Assembly: GCA_015654635.1 (NCBI GenBank)
Contig: JAATGP010000064.1
Coordinates: 88,366 to 152,365, forward strand
Reading direction: 5' to 3'
Origin: Alphaproteobacteria bacterium
Lineage (GTDB): Bacteria > Pseudomonadota > Alphaproteobacteria > Micropepsales > Micropepsaceae
Length of the DNA stretch: 64,000 nt
Positions 1-8,365 of this stretch are shown here, piece by piece (the stretch's first letter is position 1; each line of letters starts with the position of its first letter). The notes beneath the pieces are model-generated. The model did no database searches, was not told the origin of the DNA, and saw only the letters and a program-made list of their open reading frames with translations. Position numbers and translations under genes: made by a program.

Positions 1-3
1 CAT

Positions 4-645
4 TTACGGAAACAATCGCTCGGTCCGCCACGGCGCGTCTTCGCTGTCGCGGCGGTAGACTAGACGGTCGTGCAGCCGGAACGGCCGGTCACGCCAGAAT
101 TCGATCTCGCGCGGACTGACGCGAAAGCCGGACCAATAGGGCGGACGCGGCACCTTGCTGAGAGCATATTTCAGCACGTATTTGGCGATCTCTTTTTCAA
201 ACACCCAGCGGCCTTCCATTGGCCGCGACTGCGCCGAGGCCCAGGCGCCGATCTGGCTGTCCTTAGCACGGCTGGCGAAATAGGCATCGGCTTCCGCCTC
301 GCTGACAAGACTCACGGGACCGCGCACACGCACTTGGCGGCGCACCGTTTTCCAGTGAAAATTCAGCGCCGCCTCCCGATGCGCCAAAAGCTCGGTGCCC
401 TTGGCGCTTTCCAGATTGGTGTAGAAGACAAAACCGCGCGCATCGACAGCCTTGAGCAGCACCATGCGGATATTGGGGCGGCCCTGGCTATCGGCTGTGG
501 CAACCGCCATGGCATTGGCTTCGTTGGGCTCAGTCTTATCGGCCTCCGCCATCCATGCCTTGAACATTTCAAAAGGATCGCGTGCCGTCGCAATGCCGCC
601 GTCGTCTATGGGCCCGCCAATTTCACTGTTGCCGATTTCGCTCAT
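4..645 (-). CDS. pdxH: Pyridoxamine 5'-phosphate oxidase PdxH
   Basis: Oxidises pyridoxine or pyridoxamine 5'-phosphate to pyridoxal phosphate with FMN and O2, the last step of vitamin B6 coenzyme synthesis, in the cytosol. The 213-residue product has the usual family length. It shows the FMN-binding segment [18 protein letters not shown], the conserved [10 protein letters not shown] block and the family's C-terminal RLFP ending. I chose the ATG at 645 because GGGA lies just upstream and the protein then starts MSEIG; an in-frame ATG at 660 would add five residues. The stop codon lies inside the window, so the gene is complete. It is divergent from the lipoprotein gene at 704. Confidence 0.95.
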   Translation of the reverse strand: MSEIGNSEIGGPIDDGGIATARDPFEMFKAWMAEADKTEPNEANAMAVATADSQGRPNIRMVLLKAVDARGFVFYTNLESAKGTELLAHREAALNFHWKTVRRQVRVRGPVSLVSEAEADAYFASRAKDSQIGAWASAQSRPMEGRWVFEKEIAKYVLKYALSKVPRPPYWSGFRVSPREIEFWRDRPFRLHDRLVYRRDSEDAPWRTERLFP

Positions 646-703
646 GGTCCCGCATAGCATCTTCGTTTTGCATACGGAAGCGCGCCGGTGCTAGCTTCGG
701 CCC

Positions 704-1282
704 ATGCAGCAATCCTTCCGCGCCACGATTGGCCTTATCTTTTGCGCCGGGCTCTTGGCGGCGTGCGCCAGCGGCCCGGATGAAGCCGAGATGCAAGCCA
801 CTTTCAATACCGGGCTGACGCAATACGACGCTGGCAATTATCAAGCAGCTTACCGCACCTGGCACGATATCGAAGATGTCGATCTGGCCGCTTTGCGCAA
901 CGTCGCGGTTATGCTGCGCAAAGGGCAAGGGATCGAAAAGGATCCCAAAGCCGCCCGGATCAAGATGGAACGCGCCGCCGATGCGGGTCTTGCTACCGCC
1001 CAGGCGGATTTGGGCGACATGCTGCTCAGTGGTGAGGCGGGTCCGCGCGATGTGACGGCGGCCCTGCCCTGGCTCGCCCGTGCGGCAGCGGCGGGCCATC
1101 CCTTGGCGGCCTTTCAGCTCGCCAAGCTTTATGAGACGGGCGACGGGGTGCCGAAAAATCTGGATATCGCCCGCAAACTTTACGGACAGGCGGCTGCCGC
1201 CGGGTTGGAAGACGCCGCCAAAGCCCTGCAAAATCTCCCCCCGCCGCCGCCATCAAGCGCCGCGGGGCAAACGGGCCATTAA
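704..1282 (+). CDS. Sel1/TPR-repeat lipoprotein
   Basis: A 192-residue predicted lipoprotein. The N-terminus is hydrophobic and ends in the lipobox LLAAC, with Cys21 as the lipidation site. The rest consists of helical repeats of Sel1 type: GQGIEKDPKAARIKMERAA, then a second unit around GEAGPRDVTAALPWLARAA, then YETGDGVPKNLDIARKLY. Such repeats serve as protein-protein scaffolds, here presumably facing the periplasm. The tail is short and proline rich. The next gene is a DnaJ-type co-chaperone 75 bp downstream. No substrate or partner can be read from the sequence. Confidence 0.8.
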   Translation: MQQSFRATIGLIFCAGLLAACASGPDEAEMQATFNTGLTQYDAGNYQAAYRTWHDIEDVDLAALRNVAVMLRKGQGIEKDPKAARIKMERAADAGLATAQADLGDMLLSGEAGPRDVTAALPWLARAAAAGHPLAAFQLAKLYETGDGVPKNLDIARKLYGQAAAAGLEDAAKALQNLPPPPPSSAAGQTGH

Positions 1283-1357
1283 CAAGACTTGAAGCCTCCC
1301 CATATATAGAGCTGATTTAGAGGCCTGACCCCGACTCACGGGCTGGGCGGAGAGACA

Positions 1358-2347
1358 ATGCGCGACCCTTATGAAGTCCTCGGCGTTGCCAAAAACGCCA
1401 GCGAAGCAGAGATCAAGAAAGCGTTCCGGACGCTGGCCAAGAAACATCACCCAGACACCAAGGGTGGCGATCCGGCGGCGAAGAAACAGCGCTTTCAGGA
1501 AATCAGCGGCGCCTATGACATCGTTGGCGACAAGGAAAAACGCGCCAAATTCGATGCCGGGCAGATTGACGCTCAAGGCAACGCCAAAGGTTTTGATCCT
1601 CGCTCCCAAGGCTTCGAAGGCGGCTTTCCCTTCGGCAACGCCGGTCAAGGCCGGGGCCCGGGCGCTGGTCAAGGTCCGGGCGACTTCCATTTCACCTGGA
1701 GCAACCGTGGCGGCCAGCAAGGCGGCCAGCCGGGCGGCGGTTCCCAAGAAGGCTTCAACCCCGAAGATATTTTTGCCGATCTGCTCGGCGGCTTTGGCGG
1801 CCGCGGCAGGCGGCCTCAGCCCCAACCCGGCCAGGATTTCGAGGTCCAGACCACGGTCAGCTTCGAGGAAGCGGCGACTGGCGGCACCCGCCGCGTGGTG
1901 CTGCCCAATGGCGAACAAATCGATGTGAAAATCCCTGCCGGTCTCAAAGATGGGCAGCAAATCCGTCTGCGCGGGCGTGGCGGCGCAGGGCGCAATGGCG
2001 GGCCGCCGGGCGATGTCTTGATCCTGGTGGCGGTGGCGCCCCACGCCTATTTCACCCGTGACGGCCGCGATTTGAAAGTCGACTTGCCGGTGACGCTGAA
2101 AGAAGCCGTGCTCGGCGGCAAGGTACCGGTCGACACGCTCTCAGGCACGGTGGCGCTATCGATTCCGCCCGGTTCCAACTCCGGCAAGGTGCTGCGTCTG
2201 AAGGGCAAAGGCATTGCGGGTGCAGGTCAGGAGCGCACCGGCGATCTCTATGTCCGCCTGATCGTCACCCTCCCAGAGGCGGACGATGCCGAGCTGCGCA
2301 CTTTCGTGGAGCATTGGAAAACCGCTTATAACCCGCGCAACAGCTAG
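1358..2347 (+). CDS. DnaJ-class co-chaperone without zinc finger (CbpA-like)
   Basis: A 329-residue Hsp40. The J domain covers about residues 1-65 with the HPD motif at 31-33, which stimulates the DnaK ATPase. A Gly/Phe/Gln-rich linker follows (about 75-150), then two beta-sandwich substrate-binding domains (about 165-320). There are no CxxCxGxG repeats, so this is a class-II CbpA/DnaJ-B type protein and not canonical DnaJ. GGAGAGACA precedes the ATG. It converges on a CHASE3 gene with 6 bp between the two stop codons. Confidence 0.9.
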   Translation: MRDPYEVLGVAKNASEAEIKKAFRTLAKKHHPDTKGGDPAAKKQRFQEISGAYDIVGDKEKRAKFDAGQIDAQGNAKGFDPRSQGFEGGFPFGNAGQGRGPGAGQGPGDFHFTWSNRGGQQGGQPGGGSQEGFNPEDIFADLLGGFGGRGRRPQPQPGQDFEVQTTVSFEEAATGGTRRVVLPNGEQIDVKIPAGLKDGQQIRLRGRGGAGRNGGPPGDVLILVAVAPHAYFTRDGRDLKVDLPVTLKEAVLGGKVPVDTLSGTVALSIPPGSNSGKVLRLKGKGIAGAGQERTGDLYVRLIVTLPEADDAELRTFVEHWKTAYNPRNS

Positions 2348-2353
2348 CTCGGT

Positions 2354-3046
2354 TCAGCTCACTCGGCGTCGGGAAACGCGGCGGTCGCGCACCAGAATTG
2401 CGAAACCCAGGCTCGCAAACAGCAGTGCGGCGGCAGACATGCCGATGGCATAGCGATAGGCGCTGACAACGCGTGTTTCGGCCAGCACCTGCCGCTGCGC
2501 CAGGGTTTTCATCTCGTTGGCGCGCATAGCGAGCAGATGGTCTTCGATACCGCGCCGGCCCACCTTTTTGCTGTAGTCGATGATCGCAGCAATGACACGG
2601 GTGCGATCGCCCGGTGCGCGCCGCACCAAATCGTCGAAATAGGCCCGGTGCTCACCGAGAAGCCGCCTCAGCGTTACCACATTGGCCATCTGGACCGGAT
2701 TATCGCGGAACACCGCATCGAAGCCGGCAACGCGATCGTGCAACACGCTCGCTTCCATCTGTTTCCAGGTGAGATAGACGGGATCGCCGCTCAAAACATA
2801 GCCGCGCACGGTCATCTCGACCCTGAGGATATCGGTGTCAACGGCTGCCAATTCCAGCAGGGCTTCGTTCGATTGCTGGACCCGCGCATACCCTTGGCGC
2901 AGCTCCGAGACATTGGCGCTGAGCAGGGTCATGGCCGAAACGAACAAGACCAGCGAAACAATCAACAGCGGCAGACCCATCTCCCTGAGGGTCCCGGCGT
3001 CCAGCATATCCCAGAAGCGCGATCGCGGCTGTGCCAGCATGGTCAT
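2354..3046 (-). CDS. Orphan CHASE3-type membrane sensor protein, copy 1
   Basis: A 230-residue protein with two predicted membrane helices (about residues 25-45 and 195-215) around a helical extracytoplasmic region of about 145 residues. That region contains EMTVRGYVLSGDP, typical of CHASE3 sensory domains. Only a short basic tail (RDRRVSRRRVS) follows the second helix, so no kinase, cyclase or methyl-accepting domain is present. I chose the ATG at 3046 because GGAG lies upstream; the frame can extend to 3079. The next gene upstream (3137-3847) is a diverged paralogue on the same strand. Its function is unknown; it may be a free-standing sensor subunit for a partner encoded elsewhere. Confidence 0.75.
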   Translation of the reverse strand: MTMLAQPRSRFWDMLDAGTLREMGLPLLIVSLVLFVSAMTLLSANVSELRQGYARVQQSNEALLELAAVDTDILRVEMTVRGYVLSGDPVYLTWKQMEASVLHDRVAGFDAVFRDNPVQMANVVTLRRLLGEHRAYFDDLVRRAPGDRTRVIAAIIDYSKKVGRRGIEDHLLAMRANEMKTLAQRQVLAETRVVSAYRYAIGMSAAALLFASLGFAILVRDRRVSRRRVS

Positions 3047-3136
3047 CGGAAAAAATCTCCCGCAGCAGCGCTCATGCACCTGCCCCCTTGGTAGGGTTTG
3101 TGGCGAAACTATGCCCGACGGAAGCTTAAGCTTTGT

Positions 3137-3847
3137 TTAGCGTTCCCTATACGGAGCTTTGCTATGCCCCTCTGCCGGCGGCCCGAAAGGCGATTGCAGC
3201 CGCGCAGCCCAAACACCGATACCGCCCAGCGCAAAGGCCACCAGGATAATGCCTGCCGCCAAGAGGAAAGCGCGGGTAATCTGATCCGCCATGAGGCGCT
3301 GGCGTTCCCCTAGATCGCGAACCTCTTGCATACGCAAATGGGCCACACCGTCGCGTGTCTTTCTCATCGTTGCACGGACCGAGGGATCGACGATAGCACG
3401 GGCCACCAGCTGGGCCTTGTCCGGGCCATCGCCACGCAGCTTGGCAAACAGCGCCATGTGCTCGACCACATCCTGCATCACGCTGCGATATTCGTCGGCG
3501 CGCTGCGGTTCGTCAGCCGAAAGCCGGAGCAGTTCAACCCGCGCGGAGTCGCATCTGGCCTGTTCCGCCTGTTGAAAACGCAGAAAACGCGGATCGCCTG
3601 TCAGGGCATAGCCGCGGACCGTCATTTCATTGCTGAGGACAGCCGTCTCCAAGTCGGAGAGGCGTAGCAGCACATGCTGGGAGCGTTCCATTGCGTGCAG
3701 GCTGCCGCGCAGGGCCGACACATTGGCGAAGAGTAAAAGCGTGGCCGAGCCCAGCAGGACGATGGCGCCAAACAGGGTTGGCAGACCCAACTCGCGCAAA
3801 TGGTTATGCCGTCCGCCTGCCGGGTCCTGTGCTGCCGCTATAGCCAT
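3137..3847 (-). CDS. Orphan CHASE3-type membrane sensor protein, copy 2
   Basis: A 236-residue paralogue of the downstream neighbour with the same layout: membrane helix at about residues 22-42, helical CHASE3-like region with EMTVRGYALTGDP, second helix at about 192-212, and a short cytoplasmic tail without an output domain. Outside the EMTVRGY core the two copies have diverged strongly, so the duplication is old or the copies sense different things. A shared transcript with copy 1 is likely (90 bp apart, same strand). The ribosome-binding site at the ATG is weak. Confidence 0.72.
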   Translation of the reverse strand: MAIAAAQDPAGGRHNHLRELGLPTLFGAIVLLGSATLLLFANVSALRGSLHAMERSQHVLLRLSDLETAVLSNEMTVRGYALTGDPRFLRFQQAEQARCDSARVELLRLSADEPQRADEYRSVMQDVVEHMALFAKLRGDGPDKAQLVARAIVDPSVRATMRKTRDGVAHLRMQEVRDLGERQRLMADQITRAFLLAAGIILVAFALGGIGVWAARLQSPFGPPAEGHSKAPYRER

Positions 3848-4033
3848 GGGAATATGTTCCGCCGCTGCCGAGTGATCTTGCCACGTAGACCGTTAAACTT
3901 CCCTTAGGCGTTGTTACTCGCGGAAAAGCACCTGCTTTGCGTGTGTGAGACGGCCGCGGCGGGCGGGGAAATCTTGCTTCCCGAGGCGTTTCCAGGCAAT
4001 TGACGCCCCTTGATAGAGTCGGAGACAGAAGAC

Positions 4034-4855
4034 ATGGCATTTGAAGGCCTAATGAAGGGCAAGCGCGGCCTCATCATGGGCGTTGCCAACCAGCATTCCA
4101 TCGCCTGGGGCATTGCGCAGGCGCTGCATGAAGCGGGGGCAGAATTGGCCTTCACCTACCAGGGTGAAGTCTTCAAGAAGCGCGTGATCCCGCTGGTGGA
4201 GCCGATGAACCCGGCCGCAGTGCTCGATTGCGACGTCACCGATCCGGCCTCGCTCGATGCGCTTTTCGCCGCGTTGCAGGAAAAATGGGGCAGCCTCGAT
4301 TTCGTGGTCCACGCTGTCGCCTTTTCCGACAAGGACCAGCTCAAGGGCCGCTATGTCGACACCACAGCCGACAATTTCGCCCTCACCATGAACATCTCCT
4401 GCTTCTCCTTCACGGCAGTCGCCCAACGCGCCGAAAAGCTGATGACGGATGGCGGCAGCATGGTGACGCTCACCTATTACGGCGCCGAAAAGGTGATGCC
4501 GCATTACAATGTGATGGGCGTGGCCAAGGCGGCGCTGGAGGCCAGTGTGCGCTATCTCGCCGAAGACCTCGGCAAGAAGCAGATCCGGGTCAATTCGATT
4601 TCGGCTGGCCCGATCAAGACCCTGGCGGCTTCCGGCGTTGGCGATTTTCGCTATATTCTGAAGTGGAACGAGAACAATTCCCCGCTGCGGCGCACCGTGA
4701 CGACGCAGGAAGTCGGCAACTCCGCCCTCTTCCTCCTCTCCGATCTCGGCAAGGCCGTCACCGGCGAAAATCTGCATGTCGATGCGGGTTATCATGTCGT
4801 CGGCATGAAAAACCCGGAAGCGCCGGATATGACCGTCGCCAAGTCGAGCGAGTAA
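4034..4855 (+). CDS. fabI: Enoyl-[acyl-carrier-protein] reductase (NADH) FabI
   Basis: Catalyses the last reduction in each cycle of type II fatty-acid elongation. It is a 273-residue SDR-fold enzyme with the FabI-specific nucleotide loop GVANQHSIAWGIA (residues 16-28) and the catalytic Tyr158-x6-Lys165 in HYNVMGVAK. I chose the ATG at 4034 because GGAGAC lies upstream and the protein then starts in the usual MAFEGLMKGKRG style; the upstream in-frame ATG at 4010 adds eight residues that do not resemble the family. chorismate synthase follows 17 bp later and is probably co-transcribed. Confidence 0.96.
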   Translation: MAFEGLMKGKRGLIMGVANQHSIAWGIAQALHEAGAELAFTYQGEVFKKRVIPLVEPMNPAAVLDCDVTDPASLDALFAALQEKWGSLDFVVHAVAFSDKDQLKGRYVDTTADNFALTMNISCFSFTAVAQRAEKLMTDGGSMVTLTYYGAEKVMPHYNVMGVAKAALEASVRYLAEDLGKKQIRVNSISAGPIKTLAASGVGDFRYILKWNENNSPLRRTVTTQEVGNSALFLLSDLGKAVTGENLHVDAGYHVVGMKNPEAPDMTVAKSSE

Positions 4856-4872
4856 TTTCCTAAGGGAACGCC

Positions 4873-5967
4873 ATGTCCCATAATAGCTTCGGCCATATAT
4901 TCCGGGTCACCACCTTCGGCGAAAGCCATGGCCCGGCGCTGGGCTGTGTGGTGGATGGCTGCCCGCCCAATATTCCGCTCATCGAAGCCGACATTCAGGG
5001 CGATCTCGACCGGCGCAAACCGGGCAGTTCGAAATTCGTCACCCAGCGAAAAGAGCCGGATCAGGTCAAAATTCTCTCCGGCGTTTTTCAGGATGAGCGC
5101 CTGCCGCAGCAGGTGACGACCGGCACACCCATCGCGCTTCTGATCGAGAACAGGGATGCGCGCTCCAAAGACTATGGCGACATCAGGGATAAGTTTCGGC
5201 CCGGCCATGCCGATTACACTTATTGGGCCAAATACGGCGTACGCGACTATCGCGGTTCCGGCCGGGCCAGTGCCCGCGAAACCGCATCGCGCGTTGCCGC
5301 GGGAGCGATTGCCCGCAAGGTTCTGAACACGCTTTACGGCGAGGTCAAAATCCGCGGCGCCTTGATCCAGATCGGCCGCGAAAAAATCAATCGTGATGGC
5401 TGGGACTGGGCCGAAGTGGCGCGCAACCCCTTCTTCTGCCCGGATGCATCCGCCGTCGATCCGTGGACGGACTATATTGAGGACATCCGCAAAAAGGGCT
5501 CGTCCTGCGGCGCCATTGTCGAAGTGGTCGCCGAAGGCATTCCCGCGGGTCTGGGCGCCCCCATATACGGCAAGCTCGACGCCGACCTCGCGGCAGCGAT
5601 GATGAGCATCAATGCCGTCAAAGCGGTCGAGATCGGGGATGGTTTCGCCACCGCTGCCATGACCGGCGAAGAAAATGCCGACGAAATGCGGGCCGGTACA
5701 CCGCCGCATTTTCTTTCCAACCATGCTGGCGGCATTTTGGGTGGCATCTCCAGTGGCCAGCCGGTGGTGCTGCGCTTTGCCGTCAAACCCACCTCCTCCA
5801 TCCTGACCCCGCGCCGGACCGTCGATGTCGAGGGCCATGAAACCGAAGTCTTCACCAAGGGCCGCCACGATCCTTGCGTCGGCATCCGCGCCGTGCCCGT
5901 GGGCGAAGCCATGATGGCGCTGGTCCTGGCCGACCACGCGCTCAGGCAACGGGCACAGAACGGCTGA
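4873..5967 (+). CDS. aroC: Chorismate synthase
   Basis: Converts 5-enolpyruvylshikimate 3-phosphate to chorismate, the branch point of aromatic amino-acid, folate and ubiquinone synthesis; it needs reduced FMN. The 364-residue product has the signature [17 protein letters not shown] near the N-terminus, the [16 protein letters not shown] block and a C-terminal [16 protein letters not shown] segment. AAGGGAACG precedes the ATG. It lies directly behind fabI, with a small membrane-protein gene 19 bp downstream. Confidence 0.97.
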   Translation: MSHNSFGHIFRVTTFGESHGPALGCVVDGCPPNIPLIEADIQGDLDRRKPGSSKFVTQRKEPDQVKILSGVFQDERLPQQVTTGTPIALLIENRDARSKDYGDIRDKFRPGHADYTYWAKYGVRDYRGSGRASARETASRVAAGAIARKVLNTLYGEVKIRGALIQIGREKINRDGWDWAEVARNPFFCPDASAVDPWTDYIEDIRKKGSSCGAIVEVVAEGIPAGLGAPIYGKLDADLAAAMMSINAVKAVEIGDGFATAAMTGEENADEMRAGTPPHFLSNHAGGILGGISSGQPVVLRFAVKPTSSILTPRRTVDVEGHETEVFTKGRHDPCVGIRAVPVGEAMMALVLADHALRQRAQNG

Positions 5968-5986
5968 CACCAAACCGGGGGGCGCG

Positions 5987-6547
5987 ATGGATACATTCAG
6001 TTTTCTGTCGGTTCTGTTTTCGGTCATCATGGGGTTGGCGCTGACGGAAGTCCTGCAGGGCCTCCGCAGCCTGATCCTGGCGCGCCAGCGCGTGACGATT
6101 TACGGACCGGCGCTGATCTGGGCCGGATTGATGATCGTCATCGTCGCCCAGGCCTGGTGGGGCATGTTCGGCATGCGCCAGTTTCGCGATTGGAACATGG
6201 CCATGTATGCGGCCGTGCTGCTTCAGATCACGCTCATGTATCTGAGCGCAGCCGTCGCGCTTCCGGAAATTTCCGGCCGCGACGCCATCGATATGCGCGC
6301 CATCTATTACGCCAATAGCCACTGGTTCTTCGGCCTTCTGGCTCTGACGGTGGCCTCCACTTTCCTCAAGGATTACGCCACCACCGGCTCTATCAAGTAC
6401 TCGTGGAATGCGTTGTTTCTGGTGATGTACATCCTGCTATCGGCCATCGCGGCGGCCACCAAGTCGTCCTGGTACCACTGTATTCTGGCCCCGTTCAGTG
6501 CAGTGGCTATCGGAACCTATGCGGCGGTGCTGTCATTCCGGCTCTAG
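5987..6547 (+). CDS. Hypothetical multi-pass membrane protein
   Basis: A 186-residue, strongly hydrophobic protein with about five predicted membrane helices (near residues 5-25, 40-60, 72-92, 112-130 and 140-185) and short loops. I recognise no family motif. GGGG lies upstream of the ATG, and the gene starts 19 bp after aroC on the same strand, so it may belong to that transcript. Hydrophobicity spread across the whole frame supports a real gene. Function unknown. Confidence 0.65.
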   Translation: MDTFSFLSVLFSVIMGLALTEVLQGLRSLILARQRVTIYGPALIWAGLMIVIVAQAWWGMFGMRQFRDWNMAMYAAVLLQITLMYLSAAVALPEISGRDAIDMRAIYYANSHWFFGLLALTVASTFLKDYATTGSIKYSWNALFLVMYILLSAIAAATKSSWYHCILAPFSAVAIGTYAAVLSFRL

Positions 6548-6585
6548 CGCAGGGCGCCGGGCCATCCCAGCGCAGTCCATGCTGA

Positions 6586-6604
6586 ATCATAGTGCGTCTA
6601 TGAT
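6586..6604. repeat. Perfect 7-bp inverted repeat, operator or hairpin
   Basis: ATCATAG and CTATGAT face each other across the spacer TGCGT, about 140 bp upstream of the SPFH gene start. No T-tract follows on either strand, so it is not an obvious intrinsic terminator. An operator is possible but untested. Confidence 0.35.
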
Positions 6605-6744
6605 GCAATCAGGGCTAGCGAATAGGACAGCATGCATTCCTTTGGCTTCGGTGACAAAAGCAGGCTAGCCAATGTCGCAATCGCACCCCATATATGCGGC
6701 GCGCTGCTCCGATTCCCATGGAGCGGGCTGGAGAGGACATCGCC

Positions 6745-7665
6745 ATGACCGATCTTCCGATCACCATTATTCTCATCATCGTGCTCTTTGCCGTGGTCAT
6801 CACCTTGATGGCGACCTTCTTCACGGTGCAGCAGCAAAGCTGCGCCATCGTCGAACAATTCGGGCGCTATGTGCGTTCGGCGGGCCCCGGCCTCAACGTC
6901 AAGATTCCCTTTATCGAAGGCGTGGTGCAGCGCGTTTCGCTGCGCATGCAGCAACTGTTGATCGAGGTCGAAACCAAAACCTCCGATAACGTCTTCGTCA
7001 AAATCATCGTGGCGGTGCAATATCGCGTGCTGGAGGGCAGCGAGGCGCTCGCCTATTACCAGTTGCAGGATCAGGAAGAACAGATCAAATCCTATGTCCT
7101 CGATGTCGTGCGCGCCAAAGTCCCGAAGATGGGGCTCGATGAAGTGTTCGAGAAGAAAGACGACATCGGCCAGGCGGTGAAGACCGAGCTGGATGCCTCG
7201 ATGAAAGTTTACGGCTTTGAAATTCCCAATGCGTTGGTCACCGACGTGAACCCTGCCGACAGCGTTAAAGCGGCGATGAACGAAATCCAAACCCAGCAGC
7301 GTCTGCAAGTTGCCGCCGCCGCCAAGGGCGAAGCCAACAAGATCCTGGTGGTGAAAAATGCCGAGGCCGAAGCCGAATCCAAGCGCCTGCAAGGCGAAGG
7401 CATCGCCAAGCAGCGCCGCGCCATCGTTGATGGCTTGCGCGAGAGCATTGCTGCCTTCAAGGAACAGGTCGGCTCAGTCAGCGAACATGAAGTGCTGAAC
7501 CTGGTACTGCTGACGCAGTATTTCGACACGCTGAAGGAAATTGGCGTCTCCTCAGGCTCCAAGGTGATCCTGATCCCGCATTCCCCCACCGGCATGTCCG
7601 ACATCTCCGCCCAACTGCGCGACACCATCATGGCCGCAAACGAAGTGGCGACCCCGAAGAAGTGA
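6745..7665 (+). CDS. SPFH/band-7 membrane protein (stomatin-prohibitin family)
   Basis: A 306-residue protein with one N-terminal membrane helix (about residues 5-27). An SPFH domain follows (about 28-200, starting TVQQQSCAIVEQFGRYV), then an Ala/Glu-rich helical segment (AKGEANKILVVKNAEAEAES) typical of oligomerising stomatins. Family members form ring assemblies at membranes and often cooperate with proteases or NfeD proteins, but no such partner is adjacent. I chose the ATG at 6745, behind GAGAGGAC; the frame runs upstream to 6694 without family similarity. Its role is known only at family level. Confidence 0.85.
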   Translation: MTDLPITIILIIVLFAVVITLMATFFTVQQQSCAIVEQFGRYVRSAGPGLNVKIPFIEGVVQRVSLRMQQLLIEVETKTSDNVFVKIIVAVQYRVLEGSEALAYYQLQDQEEQIKSYVLDVVRAKVPKMGLDEVFEKKDDIGQAVKTELDASMKVYGFEIPNALVTDVNPADSVKAAMNEIQTQQRLQVAAAAKGEANKILVVKNAEAEAESKRLQGEGIAKQRRAIVDGLRESIAAFKEQVGSVSEHEVLNLVLLTQYFDTLKEIGVSSGSKVILIPHSPTGMSDISAQLRDTIMAANEVATPKK

Positions 7666-7711
7666 GGGGCAGTCTGTCATCCCGGACACGCCCGTTCTAA
7701 CTTTATGGATT

Positions 7712-7733
7712 GTGGCCTGTAACAGCGGGCCAC
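7712..7733. repeat. Degenerate palindromic core unit
   Basis: GTGGCC and GGCCAC pair across ten bases. The 20-nt core at 7713-7732 differs at three positions from TGGCCCGTCACAACGGGCCA, the core found in the ends of the two longer repeats nearby. It lies 35 bp before the left end of repeat copy 1, the same spacing as the 8211-8230 unit has to copy 2. Confidence 0.6.
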
Positions 7734-7742
7734 TGCCTCACT

Positions 7743-7867
7743 TGTCATGGCCTGTCACAAGGGGCCATCCAGCTTTCTTCTGGCACAGCAACGCCAAAGA
7801 TTCTCAAGTCACTTCTCGAACATCACAGCGATACCAACTGGATGACCCGTTGTGACGGGCCATGACA
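7743..7867. repeat. 125-bp element with 30-bp terminal inverted repeats, copy 1
   Basis: The left end (7743-7772) and the reverse complement of the right end (7838-7867) agree at 27 of 30 positions by eye. The 65-bp centre is not palindromic. Identity with copy 2 (8241-8365) extends to 7739-7869, with 129 of 131 bases identical. The architecture resembles a MITE or an alphaproteobacterial intergenic palindromic repeat. The minus-strand GIY-YIG gene ends 12 bp beyond it. No target-site duplication is visible. Confidence 0.85.
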
Positions 7868-7878
7868 ATGCCATCCAA

Positions 7879-8172
7879 TTATGCATTCAACTCTTCCGTC
7901 AAATCGCGCCACTCGGGATTGTACTTCTCGATCAGTTCAAGCTTCCAGCGCCGCTTCCACTTCTTCCAAAGCGTCTCCTGATGGATCGCCACGTTGACGT
8001 CTTCGAAAACTTCATAGTGGACCAGCATCTTCACATCGTATTTTTTTGTGAACCCTTCGACCATTTCGCTCTTATGTTCTCCCATCCGCCGCGCCAAATC
8101 ATTGGTGACGCCGATATAAAGCGTCCCATTGCGGGCACTTGCCAGAATGTAGGTGTAATAGAACTTTTGCAC
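7879..8172 (-). CDS. Small GIY-YIG domain protein (UPF0213/YhbQ-like)
   Basis: A 97-residue single-domain protein with the GIY-YIG nuclease core: paired tyrosines at 5-6 (YYTYIL), LYIGVTNDLARR with Arg28, and Glu66 in HQETLWKKW, the expected metal-ligand position. These small stand-alone members are common in bacteria; some cut DNA in vitro but their role is unclear. The start codon is GTG at 8172, behind a G-rich stretch. The gene lies between two almost identical direct copies of a 125-bp palindrome-ended element, 10 bp from the repeat block on its 3' side and 64 bp on its 5' side, which suggests that gene and repeats form one unit. Confidence 0.85.
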   Translation of the reverse strand: MQKFYYTYILASARNGTLYIGVTNDLARRMGEHKSEMVEGFTKKYDVKMLVHYEVFEDVNVAIHQETLWKKWKRRWKLELIEKYNPEWRDLTEELNA

Positions 8173-8210
8173 AGCGCCCCCGCCCCATGCTGCCTGCTCC
8201 CATTATGCCA

Positions 8211-8230
8211 TGCCCCGCCACGACGGGCCA
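8211..8230. repeat. Palindromic core unit before repeat copy 2
   Basis: This 20-nt unit differs at three positions from the core TGGCCCGTCACAACGGGCCA. It lies 35 bp before the left end of copy 2, matching the 7713-7732 unit before copy 1. The direct repeat therefore continues leftwards in a more diverged form. Confidence 0.6.
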
Positions 8231-8240
8231 CAGCTCCACT

Positions 8241-8365
8241 TGTCATGGCCTGTCACAAGGGGCCATCCAGCTTTCTTCTGGCACAGCAACGCCAAATATT
8301 CTCAAGTCACTTCTCGAACATCACAGCGATACCAACTGGATGGCCCGTTGTGACGGGCCATGACA
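8241..8365. repeat. 125-bp element with 30-bp terminal inverted repeats, copy 2
   Basis: Left arm 8241-8270 and the reverse complement of 8336-8365 agree at 28 of 30 positions. Compared with copy 1 at an offset of exactly 498 bp, only two substitutions are seen over 8237-8367. The arm core TGGCCCGTTGTGACGGGCCA (8341-8360) is itself palindromic, so each end can fold alone or pair with the other end. Confidence 0.85.

Noticed and set aside
4792..6030. 412-residue minus-strand open frame opposite aroC
   Set aside because: Shadow of aroC; no domain.
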